Positions 1-9,744 of a DNA stretch of 64,000 nucleotides are shown piece after piece; within the stretch, counting starts at the first letter, position 1; each line of letters opens with the position of its first letter. This DNA comes from Leguminivora glycinivorella. Taxonomy: Eukaryota > Arthropoda > Insecta > Lepidoptera > Tortricidae. The notes below the pieces were generated by a model. The model was not told the DNA's origin, did no database searches, and was given only the letters and a program-made list of their open reading frames with translations. The stretch spans positions 6,138,001-6,202,000 of the forward strand of contig NC_062971.1 of NCBI RefSeq assembly GCF_023078275.1, given 5' to 3'. Both the position numbers and the translations under genes were made by a program.

Positions 1-121
1 AAGAGACAAAAAGTAGCCTATGTCACTCTCCATCCCTCCAATATCTCCACTTAAAAAATCACGTCATTTCGTCGCTTCGGTTTGCCGTAAAAGACGGACA
101 AACAAACACACACGCCTTTTG
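1..121 (+). repeat. Repeat family A, 5'-truncated by window edge
   Basis: The window opens inside a dispersed repeat that is more complete at 2137-2315, 25433-25942 and 50497-50872, and is inverted at 9508-9744 and 49325-49504. Shared landmarks are AAGAGACAAAAAGTAGCC, then CACTCTCCATCCCT, then CACGTC and the run AAGACGGACAAACAAACA. I know this as a very common lepidopteran interspersed sequence but cannot name its class. No coding capacity is seen. The stretch 122-504 after it holds nothing I recognise. Confidence 0.8.
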
Positions 122-504
122 TCACTTTCTACCACAGAAGTTAAAAAAACAAAAAGATTGTATGAAGGATCAACGTGTGAACAACCACCTAATGCTGTGG
201 GATAAATGTGACATATTAAATTTATGCAATACACGTGTAAGTATTTAGATACCTAACCTTTTAATTAAGCCATAAAAAGATTGAACCAAGTCCTTATTTA
301 CATAATATAACTTCTTGATTATAGAATTCGCCCGTAAAAGTAACAATGGCGATGTAAATTGTAAATAACGGCGTGTTTTACGGACACATTAAATTAGACA
401 AGCAAGTGTACTTAATAACTTATTAAGTAGTAATATTGTCATGTAATTGCAATATTAGTATTTTGTAGAAATTACTAATGAGACATTGAACCTTGAAGAA
501 AAGA

Positions 505-645
505 ACCTACATCCATCTTAAAGGCCGGCAACGCGGCTTCAACTCTTCGGTTGTTTTGGGTGTCCATGGGTAGTGTTACTATCAGACGACCTCTGTGCTC
601 GTTTGTCTCCTATCGCGTAGAAAATTTTACATAATAAATTAAAAC
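505..645 (+). repeat. Retroposon family E, degenerate copy
   Basis: This is a diverged copy of the poly(A)-tailed retroposon seen inverted at 4602-4735, 50669-50809 and 51810-52067. Landmarks are the GGCCGGCAACGC block, a TGTCCATGGG block and a CTCGTTTGTCTCCTAT block ahead of an AT-rich tail. It lies directly before family B copy 1. Confidence 0.65.
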
Positions 646-1195
646 CGGCCAAAAGCGTGTCGGGCCACGCTCAGTGTAGGGTTCCGTAGTTTCCGTATTT
701 TTCTCAAAACTACTGAACATATCAAGTTCAAAACAATTTTCCTAGAAATTCTTTATAAAGTTCTACTTTTGTGATTTTTTTCATATTTTTTAAACATATG
801 ATTCAAAAGTCAGAGGGGGGGGGGACGCACTTTTTTTCCTTTAGGAGCGATTATTTCCGAAAATATTAATATTATCAAAAAACAATCTTAGTAAACCCTT
901 ATTCATTTTTAAATACCTATCCAACAATATATCACATGTTGGGGTTGGAATGAAAAAAAAAAAATCAGCCCCCACTTTACATGTAGGGGGGCTACCCTAA
1001 TAAAACATTTTTTTCCATTTTTTATTTTTGCACTTTATTGGCGTGATTGATATACATACTCGTATTGGTACCAAATTTCAGCTTTCTAGTGCTAACGGTT
1101 ACTGAGATTATCCGCGGACGGACGGACGGACGGACGGACAGACAGACATGGCGAAACTATAAGGGTTCCTAGTTGACTACGGAACCCTAAAAACA
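644..1195 (+). repeat. Interspersed repeat family B, copy 1 (about 550 bp)
   Basis: One of three long, highly similar copies (others at 14906-15456 and 60729-61267). It begins CGGCCAAAAGCGTGTCGGGC and contains a G-tract, a second G-rich block and a GGAC tetranucleotide array near 1116-1140. It ends ACTACGGAACCCTAAAAA. Positions about 679-691 and 1176-1189 form a short inverted pair (AGGGTTCCGTAGT / ACTACGGAACCCT), so it could be a non-autonomous DNA transposon, but the flanks show no clear target duplication. No ORF. Confidence 0.85.
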
Positions 1196-1712
1196 AACAA
1201 AAACTAAAATAAAAAGTAACACAGAAATCTTTTCTATTGCAGATAAATTTGATTTCTGTACAAACTACAATTTGTACCAGCATTCACCAACTTTTATTTA
1301 TTGTTTATTGGGGTTTTTATCATAGCACTACATCGTCGACAAATTTTCCTGACCATTCATTAACCGTATTGCGATGAGATAAAGTGTGAAATATAATAGC
1401 GACGCTGTCGTGGCTGTGATTTAGTGCTTAACCGATAACTTTTGAGGGTTAGAGGGGTCACTTCATATAGTCGTCCAAGAAAGTGGTCTACCACTTTTGA
1501 CAAAAGTTTCTGCGAGCTCTAACGATCGCTAAGGTTGACTTGACACGTGGCATGACGTAAATATCATAAGTATATAGAGAGAAAAACGGTCACTGACATA
1601 ATATTATTGCAAGGGGAAATCGACCTTGTTGTCTCATGACGTTCAAACGAACCTCAACCGTACCACACCACCACCACCACATTTTTGGTTGACTGTACCT
1701 TTAGAATATTCT
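1196..1712. other. Unassigned AT-rich intergenic sequence
   Basis: No ORF, RNA gene or repeat recognised elsewhere in the window. It contains a short ACC triplet run near 1668-1682. Confidence 0.5.
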
Positions 1713-1877
1713 CAGGCCCCGTAGCCGAATGGCATTTCTGCGACGCCACCGAAATGCCGCAGAAATGTAGTCGGGCTCTGTCGCGCCAATACGCAAGAGC
1801 GATAGAGACAGATAGCTACGAGAGAGATATTATCGTGAGCGTTTGTGAGTGTTTGGGCATTCGGCTACGCACACAGG
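1713..1877. mobile_element. Palindromic MITE family C, copy a
   Basis: About 165 bp with imperfect terminal inverted repeats. The left end reads CAGGCCCCGTAGCCGAATGG and the right end mirrors it (CATTCGGCTACG). The inner part contains GGCTCTGTCGCGCCAATACG and GAGCGATAGAGA, shared by all copies. Other copies lie at 2937-3056, 9186-9346, 10569-10737, 10822-10981, 44217-44365, 45184-45357 and, split, at 48500-49134. No coding capacity; a non-autonomous DNA transposon is the likely class. No target duplication could be fixed. Confidence 0.8.
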
Positions 1878-2025
1878 TCTTATAATCTCTTATAAGGCAC
1901 TTTAGCCCTAGTGGAAAGTACTCATGTAATATATCTACAGGGTGATTTAGAAGACGTGAGCAGAACTCCGCGTGCGCATTTAGTAGGTTATAAGCACATA
2001 CAGAAAGGAAGAGTATCTGAAGAGT

Positions 2026-2137
2026 GTCGTTTTCTTTCAACCCCTTAATTGCCAAGAGTGGCAATGAGACTTTAGTAGTTTCATGTGCTCTGCTTACCCC
2101 TTTATGGGATACAGGCGTAATTGTATGTATGTATGTA
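2026..2137 (+). mobile_element. Retroposon family D fragment (LINE 3' end, TGTA tail)
   Basis: It contains CTCTGCTTACCCCTTTATGG, then an ACAGGCGTAATTG block and a TGTA tetranucleotide tail at 2121-2137. The same 3' end recurs at 27838-27988 and inverted at 28397-28625 and 58919-59147. The short tandem tail is typical of CR1-like LINEs and their SINEs. The tail abuts family A copy 2 exactly. Confidence 0.7.
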
Positions 2138-2315
2138 CTAGCTTTTGCCCGCGGCTTCGCTCGCGTTAGAAAGAGACAAAAAGTAGCCTATGTCACTCTC
2201 CATCCCTTCAACAATATCCACTTAAAAAATCACGTCGATTCGTCTCTCCGTTTTGCCGTGAAAGACGGACAAACAAACAGACACACACACTTTCCCATTT
2301 ATAATATTAGAATGG
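2137..2315 (+). repeat. Repeat family A, near-complete copy
   Basis: It runs from ACTAGCTTTTGCCCGCGGCT to the AATATTAGAATGG end, about 180 bp, and ends in a CA-rich block. It is one of the best preserved copies in the window and serves as reference for the interrupted copies near 25.5 and 50.6 kb. Confidence 0.8.
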
Positions 2316-2455
2316 ACGTGTACATAAAAAATACTACTTTAATTTGTTTTCTGTGTTTCTAAGCAATCGTTTTGTACCAGAACTTGTGAGATTAACGTTG
2401 ATCTCGTCTTGCGGCTTTACCGGATATATTAAATTATTTAAACTCTATAGACTCA

Positions 2456-2522
2456 TATTAATTTTATATTAATCGGAAATGCATGCAAACAATGCACATT
2501 CCCGATTAATATTAAATTAATT
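2456..2522. repeat. Short AT-rich hairpin
   Basis: An inverted repeat of about 27 bp per arm, with ATATTAATCGGAA mirrored by TTCCCGATTAATAT around an AATGCA-containing loop. The rest of 2316-2712 holds no feature I recognise. Confidence 0.6.
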
Positions 2523-2712
2523 TAACACTAAAGATAGTTATGACGTTAAATCTGGGAGGCGCTGATTTTTTTTCTTTTATTTAAACAGCGCAACCACAAA
2601 GCCATGACGGAAAAGAGGGGAGGCCTTTACGCATCAGTGGAACACAATACGGGCTTAAAAAATTATAGCTAGTCAACCATGAATCTCGGGACAGGTGACT
2701 ATACCTACATAT

Positions 2713-2840
2713 GGACCCCCTACATCTAGCGTCTCGCGAGCGTAGCATCGGGCCAACTGTATGGCAAAGCCTGACGCTGCGTCTTTTTATATATAGTTGG
2801 CCCGACGCTACGCTCGCGAGACGCTAGATGTGGGGGGACC
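2713..2840. mobile_element. Foldback element with 46-bp arms
   Basis: The arms at 2713-2758 and 2795-2840 are near-perfect reverse complements: GGACCCCCTACATCTAGCGT on the left, GCTAGATGTGGGGGGACC on the right. They are rich in CGCGAGCG. The spacer is 36 bp. It has no coding capacity and looks like a miniature foldback transposon. Confidence 0.85.
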
Positions 2841-2936
2841 CTAATTTATTTTGTCGATGCACTCCTATGACAGGAAGTCTGAAAGGCTCCAAAGGGCTCG
2901 TTTTACAACTAAGTACTTTATTAACTTAATTCTGCC

Positions 2937-3056
2937 CCGGCTTCCTGGGTACCTAGCCAACTTCCCAATAGCTTACGTTCATAGCTAGCTCCCTCTATCG
3001 CTCTTTCGTAGTGACGCGAAAGAGCCAGACTGAGTTTCGATCGCCACGTACAGCAT
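2937..3056. mobile_element. MITE family C, copy b (degenerate)
   Basis: It matches family C through CCTGGGTACCTAGCC, CTCTATCGCTCTTTCGTAG and GCGAAAGAGCCAGACT. The right terminus is decayed. Confidence 0.6.
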
Positions 3057-3209
3057 GGCAAAAAGAGAACATATGGATTTATTTTTTTAGTATCATAGCA
3101 ACACTTACTGATCTTATACACAAGTGACTATATAGGTAATTTATTTACAACTATTAATATAACAATAAACACACAACAACAAAAAAATAAATTAAAGCTA
3201 TAAACGAAA

Positions 3210-3470
3210 TAATAGACGTAGCTCGGAAAGCGGCTAAGTTGAAGTGGAACTGGGCTGGCCATCTCTGCCGAATGCCGGACGACTTGTGGGCCAAGATAAC
3301 CACAGAGTGGGAGCCCCACGAGTAAAACCGGGGATCCGGCAGACCACACCGGCGATGGCGGGATAACCTGGACTCATTTTTGATTGGCTGGCCAGAAATA
3401 GCACTAGACAGAGAAGATTGTAAAAGAGGCCCAGCAGTGGGACACAGTAGGCTCTTAATAATAATAAAAC
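3210..3470 (+). pseudogene. RTE-clade LINE, C-terminal fragment and 3' tail
   Basis: The + frame reads KLKWNWAGHLCRMPDDLWAK followed by ITTEWEPHE and a stop. A shifted frame then continues with a GRPHRRWRDNLDSF segment. This W-x-W-A-G-H...GRP..RW pattern is the conserved C-terminus of RTE-type reverse transcriptases. The fragment ends with a TAATAATAATAAAAC tail, also found at 42213-42228. It is a 5'-truncated, inactive copy; the catalytic domain is absent. Confidence 0.8.
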
Positions 3471-3630
3471 TAAATATAAAAAATCTCACCTAGAGAACCG
3501 ACCTCTGGAAGTGAACCCAGGATGCTGGCGGCGTTGCCCCTTTGCACCGCTAAACTTATTTTTGGGTAAAAGAAAGACTCTGCCCTGTAGTCCCCCGAAG
3601 TGACTCAATAGTTGCCACATACAAATACTC

Positions 3631-3742
3631 ACTTGTCTCTGTTTGGCCCGATGGTTGACGGGTAGAGAATGCCATTAGGCATTAAGTCAGCCATTTGTAC
3701 ATTTTTGTTTTTTTGTATAATAAAGTTTAAATAAATAAATAC
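3631..3742 (+). mobile_element. CR1-like LINE 3' end
   Basis: A non-coding 3' terminus with AGAGAATGCCATTAGGCATT, then AAGTCAGCCATTTGTAC and AATAAAGTTTAAATAAATAA. Related ends lie at 30795-30876 and, inverted, at 45843-45945. No coding part is attached. Confidence 0.7.
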
Positions 3743-4200
3743 AAAACGGTTTACATATACGTTGGCGCCCCTATTAATTTTTTCTCTTTTTTTCCGGGCT
3801 GTAATATCAAGGATTGTCACCTCGGCTACGCCTGCCCGGAATTAATTTTAAAGACCCGTCCCAACCCTCGATTTGTCTACGTAAGTGTGACACGGTATGC
3901 ATAATCGCTTTATAATTGGATGCCATTTAATCCGGACAAATTTCAATTAAAACTTTAAAAACAAAGTCGTGGTTTTAAACGGGGAGAGAATATTAAACAG
4001 CCTCCTGAAGAATTTACTCTGAAACAATTTATTTCAGAGTGTCAATATAATTGATATTCATAACATTTCTGAATTTTCTTATAAGCTAACTTTTCACTTA
4101 TTTTTAACAATAATCACGAGGAAGTCTCAAGAAGAAAAACCTGGCAGGATCGCCATGTATTAACTCACCAAATATGCTGCGTGCAACCGCATTGACGTTT
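3743..4200. other. Unassigned sequence
   Basis: No gene seen. A GTTGGCGCCCC string near 3759-3772 resembles a retroviral primer-binding site, but no LTR pair or coding domain supports that. Confidence 0.4.
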
Positions 4201-4204
4201 CAAA

Positions 4205-4378
4205 AACTTTTTTTTGTATTTGAGTGTCCCACTGCTGGGCAAAGGCCCCTCCCCTGGCTCTCCATGACTCCCAATTCTCCATTTCCTCCGGCCAGTTCTT
4301 CAGAAAGATGTCAAGATCGTTTCGCCATCTTTTCCTGGGCCTGCCCGCTTCTTCGTCGGCATCCACTTTACTGTGCAA
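4205..4378 (-). pseudogene. RTE-clade LINE C-terminus, minus strand
   Basis: The minus frame reads EEAGRPRKRWRNDLDIFLKN and then a WESWRARGGAFAQQWD block, the last residues of an RTE-type protein. The plus strand shows the usual CCCACTGCTGGGCAAAGGCC complement. Only the extreme C-terminus remains. Confidence 0.8.
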
Positions 4379-4601
4379 GTCTCTCGCAATAAATTATGAT
4401 TCAAAAATAGGTACTTACTCAATGTCACTAACACGTGTTTTGAAAATTTTGTTTGTCGGTTTATTATATTTTGGCTGTCTACATTAACATGTACTTTGCG
4501 ACACGCCCGCCATTGTCAGTAACTTTGTTTACGTTTAAATCTATTTTTATGCAGTTTTTACCTATTAATATAATAATTATTCTTGAAAAACGTTCAGAAA
4601 T

Positions 4602-4735
4602 ATTTTTTTATGAAATAGGCGGCAAACAAGCAGACAGGTCGCTTGATGGTATGCGATCACTGCTGCCCATGGACACCTGAAACACCAGAAGTGTTGAAGG
4701 TGCGTTGCCGACCGTTAAGATAATTAGGTATTTAA
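4602..4735 (-). mobile_element. Retroposon family E, minus orientation
   Basis: It starts with a T-run at 4602-4609 (the complement of a poly(A) tail), followed by GCAGACAGGTCGCTTGATGG and a CCCATGGACACCTGAAACAC block. It ends in GGTGCGTTGCCGACC. It is truncated, with no ORF of its own. Confidence 0.75.
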
Positions 4736-4740
4736 AATTT

Positions 4741-4860
4741 AAGGCTAAGAAGGCTAAGAAGTTTGTGTGGGAATTGGGTCGGCGGCTTAGAGACAGGGGT
4801 TGCGATCCTCGTTCCGGATCGTACCTGGTCCAACAAATTTCCCTGGCTGTACAGCAGTAA
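4741..4860 (+). pseudogene. LINE C-terminal peptide fragment
   Basis: Forty codons ending in a stop at 4858-4860 read FVWELGRRLRDRGCDPRSGS and then YLVQQISLAVQQ. I recognise this as the kind of C-terminal tail found in lepidopteran LINE polyproteins (ELGRRL...DPR..S.L.Q.ISLAVQ). No catalytic region is present. Directly repeated AATTTCTACAAAAAATTAAAG blocks follow at about 4937-5001. Confidence 0.55.
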
Positions 4861-5204
4861 AAGGTTTAATAGAAAATGCTCCCAAGCTGTTTGAAATGGT
4901 ACAACACAATGTGTAATGAAAATGGTTTTCTTTATAATTTCTACAAAAAATTAAAGATGTCCTTTAATTTCTACAAAATTATTTCTACAAAAAATTAAAG
5001 AAGACCTTTTAAGAAAAACTAAACATACCCATTTTATGCTTTACTCCCCTCCCCGTGCGTAGCCGTGGTGGAAAGCTACTAGGTAACTACCTAAGGTCAA
5101 TTCACTTTTACTTGTCCAATCATGTGAACAAACTTTGCTGGAAAATACTATTTCACTTTTCTCTCGAATTACACATTAATCATCACTTAAAAATCTTAAA
5201 ATGT

Positions 5205-5576
5205 TATGTATGTATGTATGTATGTAAACACTTTATTGTACATAAGACAAGTTAGGACATAGAAATACAGTATAGTTATGGTGTACAAAGGCGAACTTAT
5301 CCCTATAAGGGATCTCTTCTAGTCAACCTTTGAGCGAATTGAGAGGAAAAAAGTAATAAAAACATGATAGACAAACGAACACTGTACAGAAAGAAAAAAT
5401 AGTTCAATTCAATTATTACCCCAGTAATAATTAGAACATGCAGCCTATTATACCAATATATACAAATACATAAATATACATATATACCTTATATTTAAAC
5501 AAATATATATATATATATATATACATACATAAATACAAATATATACAATATCATAATTAAATTAAATAATTAGTAC
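5205..5576 (-). mobile_element. 3' UTR and tail of the minus-strand CR1-like LINE
   Basis: This is the non-coding 3' part of the element whose coding remnant is at 5577-6418. On the plus strand it starts with a TATG tetranucleotide tail at about 5205-5225. The conserved block TACAAAGGCGAACTTATCCC and AAGGGATCTCTTCTAGTCAA follow. The same block marks other 3' ends at 12101-12270, 47030-47162 and 52893-53010. An AT dinucleotide array sits near 5504-5531. Confidence 0.75.
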
Positions 5577-6418
5577 TCAACCAGTACACAAGTCATTAGA
5601 TAGCCATAACTTATGCAAATTCCTCTTGAGTGTTGCTACCGATTGGGACTGTCTAATAGACAACGGCAATTTGTTCCATAATTGTACAGCGCGCACTGTG
5701 AACGACTCCGAGTATGTCCGGGTCTTGTTAGACGGTACAGCAAGAGTCAGGTTTGCACTAGATCTCAAGCGATGACTACTACCAACTGCCAGGTATGTAA
5801 ATCTCTCGGAGAGATATGGAGGAGAGGCTGGATTAAACAGGACATTGAAAAGCAATGTCAAAATGTGCACGTCCCTACGCCGACGAATCGGTAGCCAACC
5901 AAGCTGAGAACGGAACTCAGAGATATGGTCATACTTCCGTAAACCAAAAATGTAGCGGATGCATACATTTTGTAGGCGCTCTAGCTTATCAAGCAGTTCC
6001 TCCCTCAGGTCCAAAAATGCAATGTCACAGTAATCTAAAAGTGGTAACAAAAGGGATCGTGCAAGCGTCACCTTGGTGTGAAATGGGAGAAAGTTTTGGA
6101 GTCGTTTTAAAGAGTGGAGAGAAGCAAACACCCTTTTACTCACCTCAGCCGTATGCGCAGCCCATGAGAGCGTCCTATCCATGGTGATACCCAAATTCCT
6201 AACAGTAGAGGAGAAAGCGATGGGAATACCATCAAAAAGAATGTCGGGTACCACCATTTCCGAAAGCTCTCTAATATAATAAGGGCTACCAACAATAATT
6301 GCTTGTGATTTCTGTGCATTCACTTTCAAACCATAATTACATGCCCAAATGCGTATCGACTCAAGATCCTCATTCATTTGCCTGACAAGGGAACGTACAT
6401 CATCAATAATATACTTAA
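5577..6418 (-). pseudogene. CR1-like LINE reverse transcriptase, C-terminal third
   Basis: An uninterrupted minus-strand frame of about 280 codons corresponds to the region downstream of the catalytic motifs of a CR1/Jockey-group reverse transcriptase. It begins around VRSLVRQMNEDLESIRIW and includes the typical NAQKSQAIIVG and LGITMDRTLSWAAH segments. The C-terminus has AVQLWNKLPLSIRQSQSVAT. The palm domain and endonuclease are missing, as expected for 5' truncation during target-primed reverse transcription. The first ATG at 6377 is not a true start. At the 5' junction AATATACTTAAAAAAAA occurs twice (near 6409 and 6443). Confidence 0.85.
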
Positions 6419-6744
6419 AAAAAATTTAAATTAATGTTATTATAATATACTTAAAAAAAAGTCACAAAGTATTGAAATCTATAAAAAAACCATTGAAAAA
6501 TATCATTTCTAAAAAGATTTTCATCAATAATTACAATGACGAACGGATGACATCAAAAACTCCTGACATTACGAAGTCTAGGTTGTCTACGAATCGTAAT
6601 GTTGGGATGACAACTTATCATTATGAACGATCGATATTAACATTTGAGTTTGTATAGCTTGGAAAAAATGCGTTGATATAAAATACAGTAATTTATCTGA
6701 ATTTTTAACCGACTTAAGTATTAGTAGATAAGGTATATTATACT

Positions 6745-6799
6745 CGTCAATATTGTTGACTGAGTACCCACAACACAAACCTTCTTGAGCTTACCGTAA
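6745..6799 (+). mobile_element. SINE-1 internal fragment
   Basis: A short match to the body of SINE-1: GTTGACTGAGTACCCACAAC, then ACCTTCTTGAGCTTACCGT. The same block is seen inverted within the fuller copies at 14463-14724 and 51616-52139. Confidence 0.55.
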
Positions 6800-6884
6800 A
6801 CACACCTCGGACACTGGCGATCAAATATATGAAAGATTTGCGTTCCTAGCACAAAGTCTAAGTTCGTGTAAATAGGTGAACACG

Positions 6885-7031
6885 TACCGTGCTTGTATGA
6901 GTGAAACATCAGGTCGACTATTCAGGTTTTAGACAGGCGATAACTGTGAGGTAACCGAGAGGAGGTGGGCGGCACTTTCAGCGGGGCGCGGGAGTGGCCA
7001 TACTGTACGATAGTACTCTTTATTATACAGT
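6885..7031 (+). repeat. Repeat family G, copy 1
   Basis: About 147 bp, repeated in the same orientation at 46000-46147. Shared landmarks are TTGTATGAGTGAAA, CAGGTCGACT, a CACTTTCAGCGG block and GGGAGTGGCCATACTGTACG. It is of unknown class and non-coding. Confidence 0.7.
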
Positions 7032-7760
7032 GCCTTAAGGCTTGGTCAATTTCAGTAAGGATATCCTATATTATTTTTATAACTGTTTGGAAGTAGCAGA
7101 AATCCACAGTAATATAAATTTACAGCACAATCACTGTTAGTACGAGTCCATAGACCACCGCTTAAATGTAACGAGTCCTGTGAGATCCATTTCGCCTCAA
7201 ATGGTATCCATTGTGCCAGAACGCTTCCATTGTGGCTACATTAGACCGAAATGATTTTAATTGCGAAGTACTAAGTAACAATTATAAAAGCTCTATCTTT
7301 AATTTTTGTATTTATGTCTTTTATTTAACACAATTCCTCAGATTCGTTAGTCAGATCTGGGATACTGCATAACAATTTCCATTGTATTTCAAGTGAAACT
7401 CTCTTTCTTATAAAAGGAATTGGATGGGTACTACCGCTTATAATAATATGAGTTGTAAATTGTTATGCAATAGGCCCTTGGTCGCTGAATTAGTATCTCT
7501 GATGACAGGAACTGAACTGTTGCAAATGTAGTGTAGGGACACCTGGCCGGAAACACGCGAGTTGCCGATCAATGGATCAATGCCGCGTTCATTGAGCTAT
7601 ATTGTCTGCAGTTGGACCTGCAGGTTTAACCTACAGGGTTACTGTACCGGCGGCATTCAAATACTCCTCGAACATTCTTGTTTTCCTGCAGTCCAAGCAA
7701 GTTTGTGTTCGATCGATCATATAGTTTGTTTTCTTTCAGTATGTCTCTACGAATATATGC
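7032..7760. other. Unassigned sequence upstream of a LINE remnant
   Basis: No supported gene. The right part probably includes decayed coding sequence of the LINE whose C-terminus is at 7761-8350, but I could not read a continuous frame. Confidence 0.4.
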
Positions 7761-7823
7761 TATCGCGGTGCCAAGGTGTAGAATTCCTTGCCGGCATCTA
7801 TATTTCCGAGCTCATAGAACCCG

Positions 7824-8291
7824 CACTGAGAAAAAAAAACAACCAGTCTTCATGTTCGTTCAACAAGTTTTTTGGTTAAAATAGCGCCTACGTGCTCTTT
7901 GGTTCAAACAACAAGTTAGATTTTGTTAAGTGTAACTAGTACATTCAACAAGTTACACGTGATGTGAATCAAAAATATATTTGAATCAACAAGTCAATTT
8001 TATAAAAGCAACATGTCACATATTGTTTTAAACATAGGTATAAAAATTTAGTTATGTGATGTAATCTTGTTATATTGGTGAACAATAAAGAATATTTGTA
8101 TTGTATTGTATTGTATGTTTGGCTGATTCAATCAAATATCTTTTAACAAGTTTGACCTTGTTGTTCGAACAAATTCGACTTGTATCATCAATATGGTGAT
8201 TTATTCTGTTTACTAAAATACTTTTGTTTCAAACGGATAAACCCGCAACAAGTCGAACTTGTTAAATTCACAATGCAAATTTCTCTCAGTG
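7824..8291. mobile_element. Non-autonomous CACTA/CMC-like element, copy 1 (family H)
   Basis: The termini are inverted: CACTGAGAAAAA on the left and TTTCTCTCAGTG on the right. The flanks carry a 2-bp duplication (CG), confirmed by the restored LINE frame. A second, inverted copy without the internal insertion lies at 13213-13600, flanked by TG. CACTG ends plus a 2-bp duplication point to the CACTA/CMC group. The interior is AT-rich with repeated CAAGT/ACTTG words and no ORF. A LINE tail is inserted at 8026-8113. Confidence 0.75.
8026..8113 (+). mobile_element. 5'-truncated LINE 3' tail inside family H copy
   Basis: About 88 bp absent from the second family H copy. It contains GAACAATAAAGAAT and ends with a TTGTA pentanucleotide array, the CR1-style tail. 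It dates this LINE activity after the family H insertion. Confidence 0.7.
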
Positions 8292-8350
8292 CGGAAACCT
8301 TCAAATCAAGGGTGAATAGGCACCTCCTGGATAAGCTCGCTCCATCGTAG

Positions 8351-9185
8351 GGCTTACCTTCGCCTCTGTCAGTCTATGGCCTTAACATTGTATATACTAT
8401 ATAATATTTAATTCGTCGTGAACCTTTTAAAATATGCTACTATTTACTGAAACTTCATAATTCATGTTGGTGACGAGGATAATTTTGGACATCCCTTGTG
8501 TCCTCTGTGGATTGACCCGACCCAAAAGAAACCTGAGTCACTCTGTGGTTTGTAAACTGCTAGAAAATATAGGTTATATGTTTTGCTAAAACAATTAATT
8601 GTTCAGTTATACGTTGTTGATTTATAAACATCAACGCACAAGTAAAGAAATAAAGAAGCACGATTTTTTATTTATTTAATCTTAAAAAAAAACGCTTCCA
8701 TCGTCTGTATTCCCTTGCAAGTCAAAGCGGGTAATCAAACACTTTTCTTGAGTGCTGTCATTAATTCCAATAGTTTGAGGCTACAGTCAATCACTGGTCA
8801 GATTATAATATAAAAATAAAATACACGGTTTCAACTTGGTTTATGCGTCCGACGTCCGTTCTATCATAGATTTTATTTTTAGGGTTTCACCATTTTCAGT
8901 ACAAGTACCCAGTTGAAAGGTTATGGACCTCATACGCTACAGACGTTCATTGGCATCCGGATTGCTATAGATATTAGGTACTTAATACGATAATAAGAGG
9001 GAGCGCTTTGTAGGTACCTAGCTTTTATATTGGATTTTTACAGTCAGTAAATATTAAAATAATGTTTATTAATGATGAAATGACGGACTATAGAGAGGCA
9101 TGGGATCGGCAGAGCATGCTGTACCGATCCCAGATAAATGGCATGAGCGCAAGTAAATTATGATTTGAATATTAAGTAATTCTGT
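8351..9185. other. Unassigned sequence
   Basis: The first part (to about 8470) is probably the 3' UTR of the LINE remnant. The remainder is AT-rich with no ORF, RNA or repeat that I can place. Confidence 0.4.
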
Positions 9186-9346
9186 CCTGGGTGGCTAGCC
9201 GAATGGCACAATCGCTCACGAAACGCTCACGAAACGAAGCGCTAGTAGATATCTATCTCTATCGCGCTTGCGTATTGGCGCGACAGAGCCAGCGGCGTAT
9301 CGCTTTCGTTTGGCGTCGGAGAAATGCCATTCGGCTACGGGGCCTG
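9186..9346. mobile_element. MITE family C, copy c
   Basis: About 161 bp with GGCTAGCCGAATGGCACAAT at the left and AATGCCATTCGGCTACGGGG at the right. The internal TATTGGCGCGACAGAGCCAG block is shared. Confidence 0.8.
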
Positions 9347-9507
9347 AGACTCCTGAGGCACACACGGAAACAAGGTATAATATTAACGATGGTTATATTA
9401 TAAGAAAAATTGCGACAAAAACATTTACGTCTTATTTTCTACTGTTTTCAGTTTCGATACTGGTAATCTGCATAACATAATTCATGCATTATATTATCCA
9501 TTACTTA

Positions 9508-9744
9508 ATATTATAAAAAGGAAAGTGTATGTACCTATTTGATTGTCCGTCATTCAAGGCAAAATGAAGCGACAAATTGACGTGATTTTTTAAGTGATGA
9601 TAGTTGAAGGGATGGAGAGTGACATAGGCTACTTTTCCTCTCTTTCTAAACCTCCACTTCTCTAAAACGGGGAGTGGAAGTTTGTATGGAGCATTCCGTA
9701 ATTTTCGAATTTAATGCGAGCGAAGTCGCGGGCAAAAGGTCTAC
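9508..9744 (-). repeat. Repeat family A, inverted copy with alternative middle
   Basis: It runs in reverse from the GGAAAGTGTATG end to GCGAGCGAAGTCGCGGGCAA. It carries an extra block (AACGGGGAGTGGAAGTTTGT) that is shared with the inverted copy at 49325-49504 and absent from the short copies. Family A therefore has at least two forms. Confidence 0.75.

Larger units (their letters stand above)
7761..8350 (+). pseudogene. LINE C-terminal fragment split by a CACTA-like element
   Basis: The left half (7761-7823) reads NSLPASIFPSS with two in-frame stops. The right half (8292-8350) reads ETFKSRVNRHLLDKLAPS and a stop. Removing 7824-8291 together with one CG restores a continuous frame, so a transposon landed in an existing LINE tail. 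The W/NSLP...F.SRV..HL pattern is the end of a CR1/Jockey-type polyprotein. Confidence 0.7.

Noticed and set aside
1092..1283. 63-codon minus ORF with a proline/arginine/serine repeat
   Set aside because: Antisense of the GGAC array in repeat B.
3759..3772. Primer-binding-site-like TTGGCGCCC, LTR retrotransposon
   Set aside because: No LTR pair and no gag-pol sequence nearby.
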